The notes beneath the pieces were generated by a model. The model worked only from the letters and a program-made list of their open reading frames with translations. It searched no databases and was not told where the DNA came from. Below, in pieces: positions 42,601-55,151 of a DNA stretch of 64,000 nucleotides. The first letter of the stretch is position 1. Each line of letters begins with the position of its first letter. The DNA comes from Phytopythium helicoides (Eukaryota; Oomycota; Peronosporomycetes; Pythiales; Pythiaceae). The stretch covers positions 930,001-994,000 of the forward strand of contig JANFNE010000010.1 of the NCBI GenBank assembly GCA_024867545.1. The letters are read 5' to 3'. The position numbers were made by a program, and so were the translations under genes.

Positions 42601-45600
42601 TCATGAAAGAAGATCAGAGTCCATTGAGCAATCATGGAAACGTTGTTGATTCACGGTACGAAATTTTCATACACGAGATACCTTACCTTTAGTGTACTCA
42701 TATACTACAACCAGCATTAATTTCCAGGCTCGAAAGGCAGAGTTGCTGCAGCCACACACTGAATACGTGAAAAGAACTATGGGTTACTTTTGTAGCTTCA
42801 AGTCTAGGCCAACATTACACGATCGAATTGATTTGGCAGCGCAGACCGGTACGTACGATCGAGTAAGTTTAATATCGGCAGTGCGATATGAGTGGCGGCA
42901 AGGAAACACAAAAGTTTGTGTCCTGCAGAAGGTGCGCGCTATTTGAGTGTGTGCATGTATTTTTTTTTACTAGTTCCATGTTCTGTTTCTCATAAACCTT
43001 TCATTGCAAACAGCTTGCTACCACATTTTCGTCAGAGCGTACTGTGGAGCAGTGGAGGTCATTAGATGACGATAATGCAGTGTATCTCGGCAGCTCATTT
43101 GCAAGAGCACTTCGAGTGAGGCGCGATCAAGAGAAGCACACCTCTGAAATAGTGACGAAAGGTGAGGAACAAATTGCTCTAGTTCAAGAAGAAACAGCGA
43201 AACGACGACTTGAAGACATTCAAATCCAAGTGCGCGAGCAACAAGAAGACGAAAGACGTAGGAATCGCCAGAATCAAGAACTCGCGCACCGACAACTTGT
43301 GTTTTATGCAGAAGGGATGAGAGAAGCAACGTACAATGAACATGTTTCTGCTCAAATCGATTTCCAAGTAAAGCGCAGTGCCGTTCTAGCAGCAAATAGA
43401 GAGTATGAGAGCGAGCCAGACACGAATTCAACCACTCTAACGATTGAGAAGGAGACAAAAGAGCGTTACGCTCGCAGCTTCATGATGGGGCGGCTACAGT
43501 TACTACAAAATACTTGGCGTAGAAAAGAACAGAGGATCCAAGAGAAGCGGCATCGCGAACAAAGCGAACGCGCATTTCGAATCCATCAAGAAGAGCAACT
43601 GATTGCAGAAATCCGCGAATCTAAAGAGCAGGACCTAATTGCGCTTCAAGATCAGCAAACTGAAATTGCAAAGAACCAGATCTCGATCCCAAACTTTAGT
43701 CGGGCCGTTGTTGGTGCCTTTGAATGCGAACATCGCGAGCAAAAGGCTTGGGGAACAAAATATGGCTTTGGTCAGAAGTGTAAAGCATGCGGAAAAGAGA
43801 TGTCCAACTCGTTTGATGACCCGCTGCATGGGAGAGGGGCTGATCCAGAGCTGGATGATGATGTTCGCCGTCATCGAGCACAGATCACATCCGGGGTGTC
43901 TGTGCGATTTAGAGATGCCACGCATCTGCAGGAGATCGAAAACGAACGTATTCGATTAGAAAAAGAAGCCAGAATGATCGAAGAGTGCGAAGCGATGCTG
44001 TATGATCGAGCGGCTCCAAAGGATATAGACGAGCTAAATTATCGTCATGGGTTTGATCGAAAAGCTGCTTTGGAGAATCACTCAAGCGACGATCCGCTAT
44101 ACCAGCGCATAATTCACGACATCCACTACGCAGCGTATCAGGAAGATATTTTACACCATGGACGGCTGCGCAACTTCCATTTTCGCATCCAGCAAATCAA
44201 TGAGCAGCATGCCAAGCTAACACTGTTGCTTGCGCTTGAGGTAACTAGCATTCTTTTGTTACGGTGCTCATGACACATCTTAACGGACTAGTTGTAGATC
44301 GACTTTCTAGATCGAGCAAAATTGGATAGCATAAATGTTCAAGACAAGCTGCCAGTTGTGGAAAGAGACTATGCGCGCGCAGTCAAGTTGATTAAAGAAG
44401 ACGAAGATGCGTGGAAAGCATTTGAAGAGTCGAAGGAAGAAGTTCTTGTAGCTGTAAAGGAGCGAGAGGTGAGGGTCAATGCGAAATTGAGTTGGGTATA
44501 CGCAAAGTCTTGACCGATGAAATGATCGTGCAGGCAGCACATCACGCAATAGAAGGTGTAGAAGAAGAAGCTGAATTCGCAGAGTTTCATGCCCCTTCAT
44601 TAGTTAAGAGCAGTGATGAGATGTCATCTGTGTGCTCTCGTTTCGCTGACGAACTCCATCAAGCAACTCAATTCAAAATCACCGAATGCGAGAAACTAAC
44701 AAAGCTCGAGTCTGAGCGACTGGTGGCAAGCAAAGCATTGCGAAGGCTAAGGTATCGAACTTCGAATACTCTAGTGCACACTCGCTTTGGTTTCGGGCGA
44801 GTGAAGTTCTATAGAGAAGAAGATTCGTGCTTAGTCGTTGATATCATTGGCTGGGAGGGAACTGTTTACGTCCCGCTCGACGAGGTTATCTTGCACGAAG
44901 ATGCATACTGCGAAGATGAACGTGCAATGATGATACACGAAGATCAATGTATGCAAAGATGGGGACAAGAAGAAAAATGCCGAGAAGAAAAAGAGTTAGC
45001 CCTCATGGCCAAAGAAGACGAGAGCGTCCTTGAAGTGATAGGTTGGTATACAAAGAAATACGTGGATGAGGAGAGACGGCACCAAGCTATACGTACACGC
45101 GAGCTTGAGACTCAGCTTGAATATGAACTTGATGAGCGAAAGTCAAGTCACGAGCAAGGTCGACGTGAAGCTAATAGGTTATTGGTATGTGGTCGCGTGG
45201 CGCCAAGCAACCGACGGCGGCGTAGGACTGGGCGGTTGGATTTACTCCGAGCAGCTCGTGCGGCAGAAAAGCGCATTGCGATGGCAGCTGTGGAGCGTAA
45301 ATTGCTCGCAATAAATAGAGAGCTGACAGATACGAGCAAAGCTGAACGTGATGATATGTACCAATCGAAGTTGAGCACAGAGTTGTTGTCGGATTTAATC
45401 ACAGATCTACTCAAAGACCTGTGTGTAGAAGCTGTTCAGCAAGAAAACCATCAGCTTGCAGAGATTTTGCGTACCGTCAGTTCCTCCCCAATTGTGATGG
45501 AGTGGGAGCTCGAGAATGTAAATCGGCCATCGAGTGCTCCTGGCTCCGTCGCCAATATACCCCAACATGTTGCGTTAGGCCTTAGTCGCTTATGGGTTGG

Positions 45601-47536
45601 TCGAAGAAAACAGTGGTTGCTGCTGGAATCAACTTGGAAAAAGGAAGGCATCAAACTACAAGTGTTACGAGACGAGCTATTACGACGTGAAGAGCTGCGA
45701 AGACTAGAAGAAGAAGATCGAGCTCAGCGAGAAAAGATGCAACGCGAGATGCTCGCTGAAGAGAGATTTTGCCGCCAGTTTTATCTGGAGGAAATGACTA
45801 TGTGCATGAGAGAGCGCAAGGCAATGGCAAGCGCAGAGATTGATATGCGCGAGTACATGCGCAAACTGGAACTAGAAGCAATGAAAACGAAGTATGCAAA
45901 GATGGTAGAAGATCGGTATCAAGTCAATGATAAAGCTGCCCGGCGCCTTGAAATAAAACTAGGGAAGAACGAAAAACATCGGTTGTATCGAGAATGGGCC
46001 CAAATTAAGATCGAAGATGAAATGGGAATGCAAATACGAGAGCGTGACCTTGCAGAGCAACAAGCTATCGCACTTGAAAGACAATTTGATAAATATCTGA
46101 TCCAGCAAGCACTGAATGGAAAGGTGAGTGCAGAGTTGGAGGCAAGTCGAGTTCGTGAACGACTCGTCGAAGCCCAACGAATAGCTTCGGAGAAACGAAC
46201 ACAGTTTGAGGCCAAGCTTGAGCGAGAGCGAATGACGGCAATGGTTGAGACTATGCAAACTTTTGCCACTACGGAAGTGAAATGGATGGACGCAATGGAA
46301 CGGACAGTATTCTGGAAAGATCGTGCAACTGCGATTGATGCACATCTAAAACTGTTGAAGCCACGACTTGAATCGATATTGGATGAACGAAAGCACGTCA
46401 CCGCTGATGCCATTGCGAAGAGAGCATATGCAAACGAGTGCAAAGCCCGCTTGGAAACTGCAACAAAAGCGCTTGAGGCTGCGATCCAGAAACGCCAAAA
46501 GTGCGAATTATTATACAAGAAGACCCACAAGAAAAATGCAGTACTTGATTCGAGTGTACTTCACGATCGGGTGCAGCTCTTCAGCACGTCGTATCTTCGC
46601 GATCGCCTTCATACAGAATACTTTACTTTGCTAGTTGATGGTATTGTCAAGCAAGCAACTATCTTGGCGAGTGAGCGAGAGGTGAGCCGATTGCAAGTCA
46701 GACTGCAACAGTTGGTAACTGAGCGCTCTTTCAAGGTGAAAGAAGTTAGTGTGTTACAGCGCAAGCGCCGTCGACAAATGCATATGCGCATGAGGCGAGC
46801 AGAGCTTGGAGTACTGATGTTTGGGTCCTCCAGACGTCGGGTGCTCAAGGAGCGCTTCCAGCAGTGGGTTGAACTCTGGTCAAGGCGTACAGTTGTCCGC
46901 GCCTCCTTTGCACTAAAACATCAACTACTCCTACAAGATCAAGCGCTGACAGGGAAGCCATCTCCTGTGAAAGTTCCGTTTCCATCTACTAGAAGCGGTC
47001 AAGTATTTTCTGACAAGACAAAACTTTCGATACTACACAATCACCAGAAAAGACGTTTGCGGTGTCGCCTCTGTAAAAAAGTATACTCAGAGGAGCAGAA
47101 CAACCGCTTTGCATGCGCTTACCACCCTGGGCATTACGAGTTCGCGTGCGTTCGCACATGTCTGACCCGGCGCACAGAAGTTGGTGCGTCTGCTGCATCG
47201 GTTGCACCAGAATGCATGATGCATCGGGCCAAACGATGGCTGTGCTGCGATGAGACAGAAGAAGGACGGTTCGGAAGCACAGGGTGTGAGCGTAGGTTTC
47301 ATCTACCTGTTCGTGAAGAGCCTGCACTCTCAACTTTAGTTGCAACAAAATCCAATTATGAACAAAATGCTCTTGACCAAATGAATCAACAGCTGCTGGA
47401 GCTACGTGAGCGAGATATGGTAGGTAAAGTGCAGCGAGCCACAAAGAGCGTCGTGGCCAAAATCGAGCACGAGTTGGTCGAGAAAAGAAAGACAGCAGCG
47501 AAATATCACACCCTTGATCGTCGCCATCTGAACTGA
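39661..47536 (+). CDS. Giant coiled-coil protein with two cysteine modules, probably axonemal
   Basis: From the ATG at 39661 at least nine short introns (near 39790, 40670, 41597, 42010, 42462, 42660, 42932, 44240 and 44468) all splice in phase, giving one protein of roughly 2,400 residues and no frame break. Most is charged coiled coil (KRLMQMEKNALEKKTRKEA and similar). A beta-rich insert with GGTIKFPKRRCYRVSFRI lies near 41830-42120. A conserved module CEHREQKAWGTKYGFGQKC, CKACGKE lies near 43725-43800. A small domain TRFGFGRVKFYREED...GWEGTVYVPLDEV lies near 44780-44890. The C-terminus is a Cys/His-rich putative zinc module (CRLCKKVYSEEQNNRFACAYHPGHYEF, CC, GCERRFH). I infer a flagellar role from length and module type; no named orthologue is claimed. 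Two genes rather than one cannot be fully excluded. Confidence 0.75.
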
Positions 47537-49554
47537 TCTCGGCGGCATCGATCATCAATATTGTTGCGCTGCTCTCAAAGCCTGCAGTATTATAATGTAA
47601 GAACTTTACAAGTGAAGGGTGTTGTGCAATCTCGCGCACCTGATTAATTTTTTCCCGTAGCTGAGATGGTAGAACACCGAGGTCGCTGGCAAGTTCTTCG
47701 ATGTAGTCGATCGACCGTGTCGACGTTTCTGATGCCATTACCAGAGGTTGCTTCTTTCCCGCAAACATCCGGGACATTTGGGCAAAGAACGCACGAGGAC
47801 TGTTAATCTCTCGCACCTTTTCAGTTTGCTGCGCAACTGTGGTCTGTAAGTTCACAGTACCAGGGTATCGTTCGCTATGGTCAACGATGACTTCCACAAG
47901 AGTGCTCACATCTTCAGCCGATAGAGCCCCCTTTAGACCGAAGCTCTCCCATGTGACTTTGAACTCCTTGTGCTGACTGCTCCCCCAGTAATTGCGAAGG
48001 AACGGGTGCGAAAGTGCTTCGTTTGCTGTCATACGCTCTGCCTGTGCTCGACGCAAAACACCCTTCATGAAGTCGCGACAGGTTGGACTGAACCGATTTG
48101 GCATAGGTGGCAACGGATCCGTGCATATTGCCTCTTCCAATCCGAAGAACCCGTCATCCACAGCGAATGGGTACACTCCAGTTGCAAGGTAAAAGAGCGC
48201 AACGCCAAGCGACCAAACATCGCTCACACATCCGTAGCTCTCACCGGAAATGCGCTCCGGGGCCATGTACATGATGGTGCCTTCGAATTCGGAAAAGAAC
48301 GAGTCGGATTGAGCAAGCGTCCCAGCCAAGCCGAAGTCGGCAATCTGGATGCACGCCCAAGTCCATCAATTGACTGAAGTCAACAAGGAGGTGGAGATAA
48401 TACGACTATATACACACCTTGAAATCACCGTGACGATTAAGCAGGATGTTCGCGGGTTTGATATCGCGATGGACCATCCTGCGCAGTTAGTGTTAGGGCA
48501 ATGGCTCGCAGAACACTGTAGTTTTCGAGAGCAGTACCTTTGAGAATGCATGTGTTGTAGTGCTGAGAAACAGCAGTACGCGGCGTGACGCAGTACACCT
48601 TCCGTGATCGTATGCTGTCGATCTAGCAAGTCCTGCATACTTCCAAAGTCCATGAATTCCATGACAATGCTGACCGCGCCTTTAGATGGTCGAAGATAGG
48701 CACCGTAGAAGCCAACAAGAAACGGACAATGCTTGTTGATGTCGTAGTTTGGAGCTGAGTGTAATGTCGATACGTTGGCATGAAGCGCATGCAGTTCATG
48801 CTGAACCATCCGACGCTCAGCATCCTTGTATACTGTGACGTCTTTGACGGCTACAAGTTTGAGTGTCGGGACGTAGACCCCAAGATAGACTACGCCGCCT
48901 GCACCACGCCCCAGCTTCTTGATACGCTTGGTTTGATGACCTAGCTCAGCGGGTCCATCGTGTGCTACTTCATGGAACTCTGCTGCCTCGGGAGAGTTCA
49001 TATTCAGCGTGACGCTGGATCTGGCGTCGACGTCGCATATCTCCGTTGATATTTTTGAAGTACGAGGAGCGCCGGCGATCAGATTCCTGGCAGTTCATCG
49101 GATAGAGCTGCGTTCCCCCAGCTGAAGACTCCGTTAACGAGGGTTCATTGAGCTCTAGTGCTTCAACGGGAGCCGCGTCAACGACAATTGGTGATTGCAT
49201 CATGAGAGGTAGAGGTGGGGGCCTAGCTCCACCGAGATCAAGGCGTAGATTCAACTTTTTCTTGATATGAAGTGGTGTGTGCCCATGAGAACTCTCAACA
49301 GGACTCGGTGAACGTAAACCATCACTTTCATCGTCTGGTTGAAGATGGAGAAGTTTGATGCCGCTAGCCGCAATTGCCGAGTTGTTGAGCTTTCTCTGCT
49401 TGAACAGGTGTGCCCGGCGAGCAGCTAAGGCTGCAGCTCTTACCGTGCCGCAATGAGCTTTCATGGTGGGGCTAACTGATGCTCTAGAAGAATATTGCTG
49501 TGCTGTCGTGGCTTTGGAAGTGTACATTGGGTCTGACATTGTTGACGACACCAA
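46989..49554 (-). CDS. MAP-kinase-kinase-like protein kinase, one frame break
   Basis: STE7-type kinase. The regulatory N-terminus (from 49554 or 49539) contains HIKKKLNLRL, a good match to a MAPK-docking D motif. Kinase features: Gly loop GRGAGGVVYLG, VAVKDV lysine, VMEFMDFGSM hinge, HRDIKPANILLN catalytic loop, IADFGLAG, GTIMYMAPERI, SDVWSLGVALF. Introns with correct phase lie at about 48482-48537 and 48347-48418. An A5 run (+ strand 49052-49056) should read A4 to connect N-terminus and kinase domain. After the kinase core comes a region of about 130 residues (SDLGVLPSQLREKINQVREI). The frame then stays open to 46989, antisense to the last 548 bp of the coiled-coil gene; the true stop could be earlier through an unseen intron. 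Confidence 0.85.
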
Positions 49555-49723
49555 ACTGATCGGAAAAGCGCTTCACGGAGAGAACTGATTGAGGTGTTGA
49601 TTGCGGAAAAGCAAGTATGAACATTGACGCATGCATCGATGTGTAATGCACAAAAAATAGACAAGAATTCATAAGATTGCAAGACAAACAACATCATTTT
49701 TGGCTGGCACAATGTTCTATCAA
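49555..49723. other. Short spacer between tandem minus-strand genes
   Basis: About 170 bp between the ARM-like stop and the kinase start; too short to hold more than the kinase promoter and the upstream gene's 3' end. Confidence 0.3.
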
Positions 49724-51004
49724 CTAATTGTCTAGTGCGTTCTGGTCGTTGATGAAAGTATGCAAGAAACTCGAAACCCCGATCTTTTGCACTCCCCGCT
49801 TGCCTGCCGGATCACTCCACGACACATTGTGAACGAATGCCTCTAGACTCTGCTTCAGAGCTTCATCTTTTTCATCATCTGCGAGATAGGCGAGAAACAC
49901 TGCTCCGCTCTGCCGAGCAGCTATTGCCTTTTCAGGTCTCTGCCTGTCCAGCTCGTATACAAGTGCCAGAGCAATCACAGAATTCGCACAGAGATTGGTG
50001 AGCAAGTCAGCAACAGCAATTCTCTCGTTGATGGAGGGCTCGACTTGGTTGGTAGCCTCGGAATTTGAAAGCAGAATGGCCAGTCCTGAGGCCAGTCGAT
50101 CTGGAGTCGCATTTACGCGAGAGGACTCAAAGATGGCTATGTTGGAAAGAATCTCTGTGGAAACGACGCTAGCACTCAACACCCTAACTTGGAAATGGGA
50201 TATAAAGCAAACCGCGAGATATTAGCCGCAAGAGGTTTTGATAAAAGCACGACAGGCAACGGTAGCTTACTTTGGGCTGGAGCGTCATCTCCCACAGAGT
50301 GTCAATGAAGCTTTCAGGCAACGCCTCAAACGCTTCATGGTCCACGAAGCACAGGTTTCTAATGGCTTCAAGAGCGTAATCGATACAGGCGCTTGGTTGT
50401 GATGGAGGATGCTGAACCAGCTCGGTGAGATAGTGCACTGCGTCCCGTTGAAGCAAGATGGCTGCCATCTCGTTGTCGAGACTTGCGTGTGTCAGTGCTA
50501 CAACTGGAAGAACCACATCGCAGCGCTCAGCACCGGCGAAGGCATCAGAACTATCACCACCAATTACCTGTGAAGAGAATGCAGTCGTGGACCTCTTCAG
50601 AAGACCAGCTGTGATAGGCAATCAGAACGTGATCAAAGCGAAAACAGCTTGACATGCAACCTTACGTCTCTGCAAGCATTTTGCTGGAGCTCCACTGGAA
50701 CGACTGTAATGCTTGCTCCTCGACCACATGTGCGAGGTGATGAGCTGCAAAGAATAGAACGTCAACCCTGCGACGACAGCCAGAATCATTCGAGAGCACC
50801 GGACTCACCAAGTGTTGTTGCTCCGTCGGCCAGTCGAAAGTCCTCTCGGTCATCGGCGTCAACGAGTCGCACGGCAATTTGAGCTAATGCGTTTCGAAAT
50901 GCCTCACTCGATCCCCCAGCACGAAATTTCTCGAGCTCTACGACCACGGACGTAACGTTGCGTCGCCGTGCCATCCGCTTCGGAGACACCGCCATCTCGT
51001 CCAA
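49724..51004 (-). CDS. Armadillo/HEAT-like helical-repeat protein
   Basis: Start at 51004 or at one of the next in-frame Mets (50995, 50974). Introns join TTL|AHHLAHVVEEQALQ, KMLAET to VIGGDSSDAFAG, and MTLQPK to VLSASVVSTEILSNIAIF, all with workable phase. The protein (about 370 residues) is made of helices with ARM-like repeats: YALEAIRNLCF, IAVADLLTNLCANS, LEAFVHNVSW. Such solenoids bind proteins; no partner or cell location is evident. Its 5' end overlaps the divergent TBC gene frame by about 37 bp, so one of the two starts is probably internal. Confidence 0.7.
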
Positions 51005-53629
51005 AATTCACGCCCACTACCAGCAGCAGCAAGAAAGCTTTCTGTCGACTTTGTCGTGGACCGACACCTCCAAGAGCACAGTTCACGCAGGACTCGTCGG
51101 GCGATCTTTCGAAATTCCCGCGTCTGTCTCTCGAATCTGATGCGCAGCTGCGGATGTATGGCCGCCGTCGCTTCCAGTGCGCGAGTCCCTTCGTGGCGAC
51201 GGTCTCAGTCCGCAACCACTCAGCTCCAGCTAATTCGAGCTTCAGTTGGCTTGACGAGCTCATTTTCGTGAAAAATGACGAGCGTCATGGGCTCATCGAC
51301 CGCCCCGACGTCGCTGGCTCCGTCCTCGCCGAGCTCTGGCGTCTGGTCCAGACTCTTCCAGCACCTGACGCTGCGTTCGCCACGGTCGAGTCGCCGATTG
51401 GTACGCAGAATTGCGACCACAAACATGTTTTCAGCTTTTGCCACTTGAATTACTGATGCTATTGATCCAGCCCAAGCTCAGGGCTGGTCGCTTCCTCATG
51501 GAGCTTGGGGACCCTGCAGGAGTGGCAGAATGTGGATGTGGTGCTTGCTGGGTCTGCTTTAGACGACCTCGGGCTCTACTACTACCTCGACAGGCTCGAT
51601 CGAGAGCAGCCGCCGCTTGGGTGGATTCCGTTGCGCAGTGCCCACATCGATAGCCTCGAGGTGAGACCTTGGTGGTGACGACTCGGATCTCCAAGTACTT
51701 ACATGACACTCAAACGGACAGGAAGTGCTGATGGTGGTAACGAACGACAAGACCTGGTTCCTGTGCGCCGATCAAGCCAGGGATGCAAGCGACTGGGCGA
51801 CCGAAGTGTGTGCAGTCATTGAGAGAATGACGAATGCAGAGATTGGAGTCAACGACGCCAGCTCAACCCACTCGAAACAACAAGCTGTGCAACGCCAGCG
51901 GTTATCGCGCAGCGCGTCGTTCGCCACAGCTCGGGAGCTACAGTCGCGAGATGTAAGTACGAGGGTGGACGAGTTTCTTGCGATCATCGTCCGCTGCTCC
52001 CCTGCCGAGGCTCGAGACCAAGCGCTGAAAGGAGCCATGTCGTGGTCGTGCGTACGAAACATTGCCTGGAAGATCTGGCTTGACTACATTCCAAGCGATT
52101 TACCCATGCGGCAGTGGGTGTCTTCCGTTCGTGAGAAGCGACGGCACTACGCTCAGGAGCGAAAGAGGTTTCAAGCGCTCCGGGAAAACGTTGCGGGGAG
52201 AATCGACGATGAGGTAAGGATGATGGCAAAACTCTTTACCTGTGACAGAGTAGCTGTAACCGTGCATTTGAAAATATCGTACAGGAATTCGTGGCAAGCT
52301 GCGAGGCATCTCAGGATATTTTGTTGTACGACATTTTCAAGGATGTGCGGCGTACCAGAGGCCCGATGGCCTTCTTTCGCGACCCGAAAGTGCAGGCTCT
52401 CATGATTCGAGTGTTGTACACATACTCTCGTGCACACCCAGCAGTCTCGTACAACCAGGTAATGCGATTATTGGCATTGTTGTCGCAGACGGCTTACAGC
52501 TAACGAGGTGTATGGTGGGCAGGGTATGGGCGAGTTGCTTGCTACGATCGTGTATTTGCTGTACATTGAGCAGTGGCCCACAGGCCCGCAAGCTTTCCCC
52601 CATGCAAACAACATCCCTGAAGCACAAAAGAAAGCCAGCGATGACGGAACGACCGGCTATGGTGTATTTGACTTTGCCAGTAAGCTGGCAGGGACACGAT
52701 CGCGTACAGCGTCCACAGAAAAACTCGAATGGCTCGATGAAATGGACGAGTCGTTTGTTTACGTCGAGCTTTTTCTGGGTTTGCAGCGTGGCGACGAATC
52801 AGCTGGAGATGCCTTCATTGACCGAGATACGCTGTTGCGTCTACCTGCTTTTTCAGGATCAAAGGGACACTACTACGAGTACGTGTAACAACTCTTGCTT
52901 GCCCCTAGTTGCTTGGTATTGACAGTACTGTTTCTCGATTGGAGTAGATGTTGCCGCGATGCTGCGGAAGAGCTCATTCGAGAACTTACGGCTGGATCGT
53001 TCATTGAGCATGATGCTTACGGCCTACTGGAGGAGCTGATGCTCCGCATGGCCGGCACATTTTGCCCAGACATTGTCGTTGTACCTATCGATCTGAAGCA
53101 CAACTCCCACCATCCCGTCAAGCCGCGTCAGTCGCAGCGTGGGCCGTCAAGGTCCCTCGACGAGCAAGCCCTACCGGCGTTTCTCATGAATCAAGAAGCG
53201 CTGAACTGGCAAGTTCGCCACTGTATGACCAGATGAATCGAATCCACGACCACATTCTGAGTCGCTGCGACCCTCCAACTGCACGCGCACTGTCCACACT
53301 GGGGGTTGAGCCGCAGATGTTTCTTCTTCGTTGGGTGCGCGTACTGATGGCGCGCGAGTTTGATCTCGTACACGCGTGGCGTATTTGGGATGCAATTTTT
53401 AGCCTCACTCCAGACGACTTTTCCTTTATCAATCTACTGTGCGTTGCTGTCGTACGCGCATTTCGGGAAGAGATTCATGAGGCTGAGGACGCTACAGGGG
53501 TGCTGCTAGCCCTAAAGGACGTAGCTGACAAAATCTCAGCCTGACCGGCTCGTTGAGACTGCTCGCGAACTGTATGATGCGCTGCTAATCGCAGCAGCGG
53601 CGGAGGCGAATGCCCGTTCTGAATCTTGA
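50968..53629 (+). CDS. PH-TBC Rab GTPase-activating protein (TBC1D5-like)
   Basis: Accelerates GTP hydrolysis on Rab GTPases. A PH-like region (VDVVLAGSALDDLGLYYYLD ... MVVTNDKTWFLCADQARDASDW) precedes the TBC domain: CVRNIAWKIWLDYIP, LLYDIFKDVRRTRG (arginine finger in the IxxDxxR motif), PAVSYNQ|GMGELLATIVYLLY (glutamine finger), SRCDPPTARALSTLGVEPQMFLLRWVRVLMAREF and AWRIWDAIF. Introns near 51402-51469, 51661-51720, 52212-52283, 52459-52521 and 52879-52947 fit. One-base breaks: G4 at 51507-51510 (needs G5), near 53205, and A4 at 53530-53533 (needs A3), after which the tail SQPDRLVETARELYDALL ends at 53629. Both catalytic fingers are present, so activity is expected. Confidence 0.87.
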
Positions 53630-53740
53630 GTAGTTTTCGGTGCAGACATGTTCAGCACATGTGAATAACACCAATTCAAACGCGATTGGTCTTTTTTGCA
53701 ACGCATTCATAGCGCGCATCGTTTGATTTATCGTTCCTGT

Positions 53741-55151
53741 CTACTGCTGGTTCTTGGGCTTTCGCGACGGCGACGGGGTTCTCTTCTTGCGGCCCTGAGT
53801 CGTCGATGGTGCTCGCTTCGTCAGCAGATTGTTGCCAGGATGGTTGAACGGCTTCTTACGGTTTGACGACAGTGTCTTGGGCGTTTCAGTCGGAAACGGC
53901 GAGAGTTCTGTGCGAGGCAAGGTCCTGTGCGCACCTCGAAGGTCTCTTTCTTCTTGATCATCTTCTCGTGCTCCGACTGTGTACAGAATAACGTTAGGCT
54001 TCGTAGCTTTTGGCACAATTACATCGACGACACGTACGAAGCTAGTGCGGAAAGTGATCATGCTTTCGAGCTTCTTGCGGTTGTAAAACTTGCCGCGAGT
54101 ATCCACGAGGAAAAAGCCACGAGTGTTGCCGAGCTTTAGGATGATGTTGCTCTTGGTATTCGGGTGTGCCGACACATACTCGACAGGCACGTCGATCGGC
54201 TTGCCAAAGTCCTGGAAACGAGCATTCAAATGAGCGAGATTTCTTGTAAAGTAGTAGCGCGAGCACTCACTCCGAAGAACTTGTGGGTAGTGAAGCGCAG
54301 CTTGTCGCCGCCAGAGACGACGGAAATGCGCGCGACCGATCTCTGTTGGGGAAATTATGCATACCAGCGCTCAGATATCAAGCGGAGACAAATATTTCAA
54401 CAAGTGTCGATACCTGTGCATGGAAACCGATGAGGCATGCGAGCACAATACTCGTGCCGAAGCCCACGGACGAGCCAAAATCGTTCGTGACCCACGAAAA
54501 GAAACTCGGTTCACCCAGCACTGGGTGCACTTTAAATCGACACAACAAGTATCATCAGACACGAAACGGAGATCGCAGCAACCGCAATGCTCACTCACTC
54601 TCGACAAGGCTCTGCTCATATCCCTTGAACCACGACCAGAATGCAATCTAAAGGGCAATCGGCAAAGCGGTCGTCAGCTTTCTACGGATACCAAAAGCTC
54701 CAGCTGCACCATCATACGTGCGCCAGCGATCCTGCTGAGGCAAGTCCGAAGTAACTCTGTGCACCACGTCGCATCTCTCTGCGTCAGACATCAAATGCAA
54801 AAGGTGACTGCAGATTTCCAGTCAGACCTTGCGCGAGTACTCGTAGAGCACGTCGCTGTTCTTGATCTCGTCCTGCTCCGGGTGGCTGGCGAGTACGCGG
54901 TCCCAAATCTTCTCGTTGGTCAGCGGTTCCTCTTCGCCCTTCTTCTCCTTCTTGTCTCCATCACTTCCAGCAGGAACGCTGCCGTGTTTGACGTCTGTCA
55001 GCCGCAATTCTTGACTGTTGGGAGCCGGAATCGCGCCACAAACCTCGACGAGGAGCGCTGCAGCTGGACTGTAGGGAGAGAACGCAGCCGAGTGGCGCCA
55101 GGAGCCGCTGGCGACGCGCTGCAGCTGCTGCAGACGCGCGATGCGCAGCAT
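53741..55151 (-). CDS. Mitochondrial membrane protein of TMEM70/TMEM186/TMEM223 type
   Basis: The start at 55151 gives a mitochondrial-type presequence (MLRIARLQQLQRVASGSWRH). Exon 1 ends near EYSRK. A short exon (DRWRT) and a 70-nt intron with CTGAC and TTTAG remove what would be an in-frame TAG. Then come two hydrophobic segments, the second SVGFGTSIVLACLIGFHAQ, followed by ARISVVSGGDKLRFTTHKFFG|DFGKPIDVPVEYV, NIILKLGNTRGFFLVD, FYNRKKLESMITF and a basic disordered C-terminus (QGRKKRTPSPSRKPKNQQ). A membrane hairpin followed by a beta-rich matrix domain matches the TMEM70-like group, which assists assembly of respiratory complexes. Family placement is by pattern; the first intron (GTCTGA donor) is weak. 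Confidence 0.6.

Noticed and set aside
44469..44533. Frame break in the giant coiled-coil gene
   Set aside because: A GTGAGG...GTGCAG intron of 65 nt restores the frame exactly.
54660..54760. In-frame TAG in the mitochondrial membrane protein as a lesion
   Set aside because: A 70-nt intron with good donor, CTGAC branch element and TTTAG acceptor removes it in phase.
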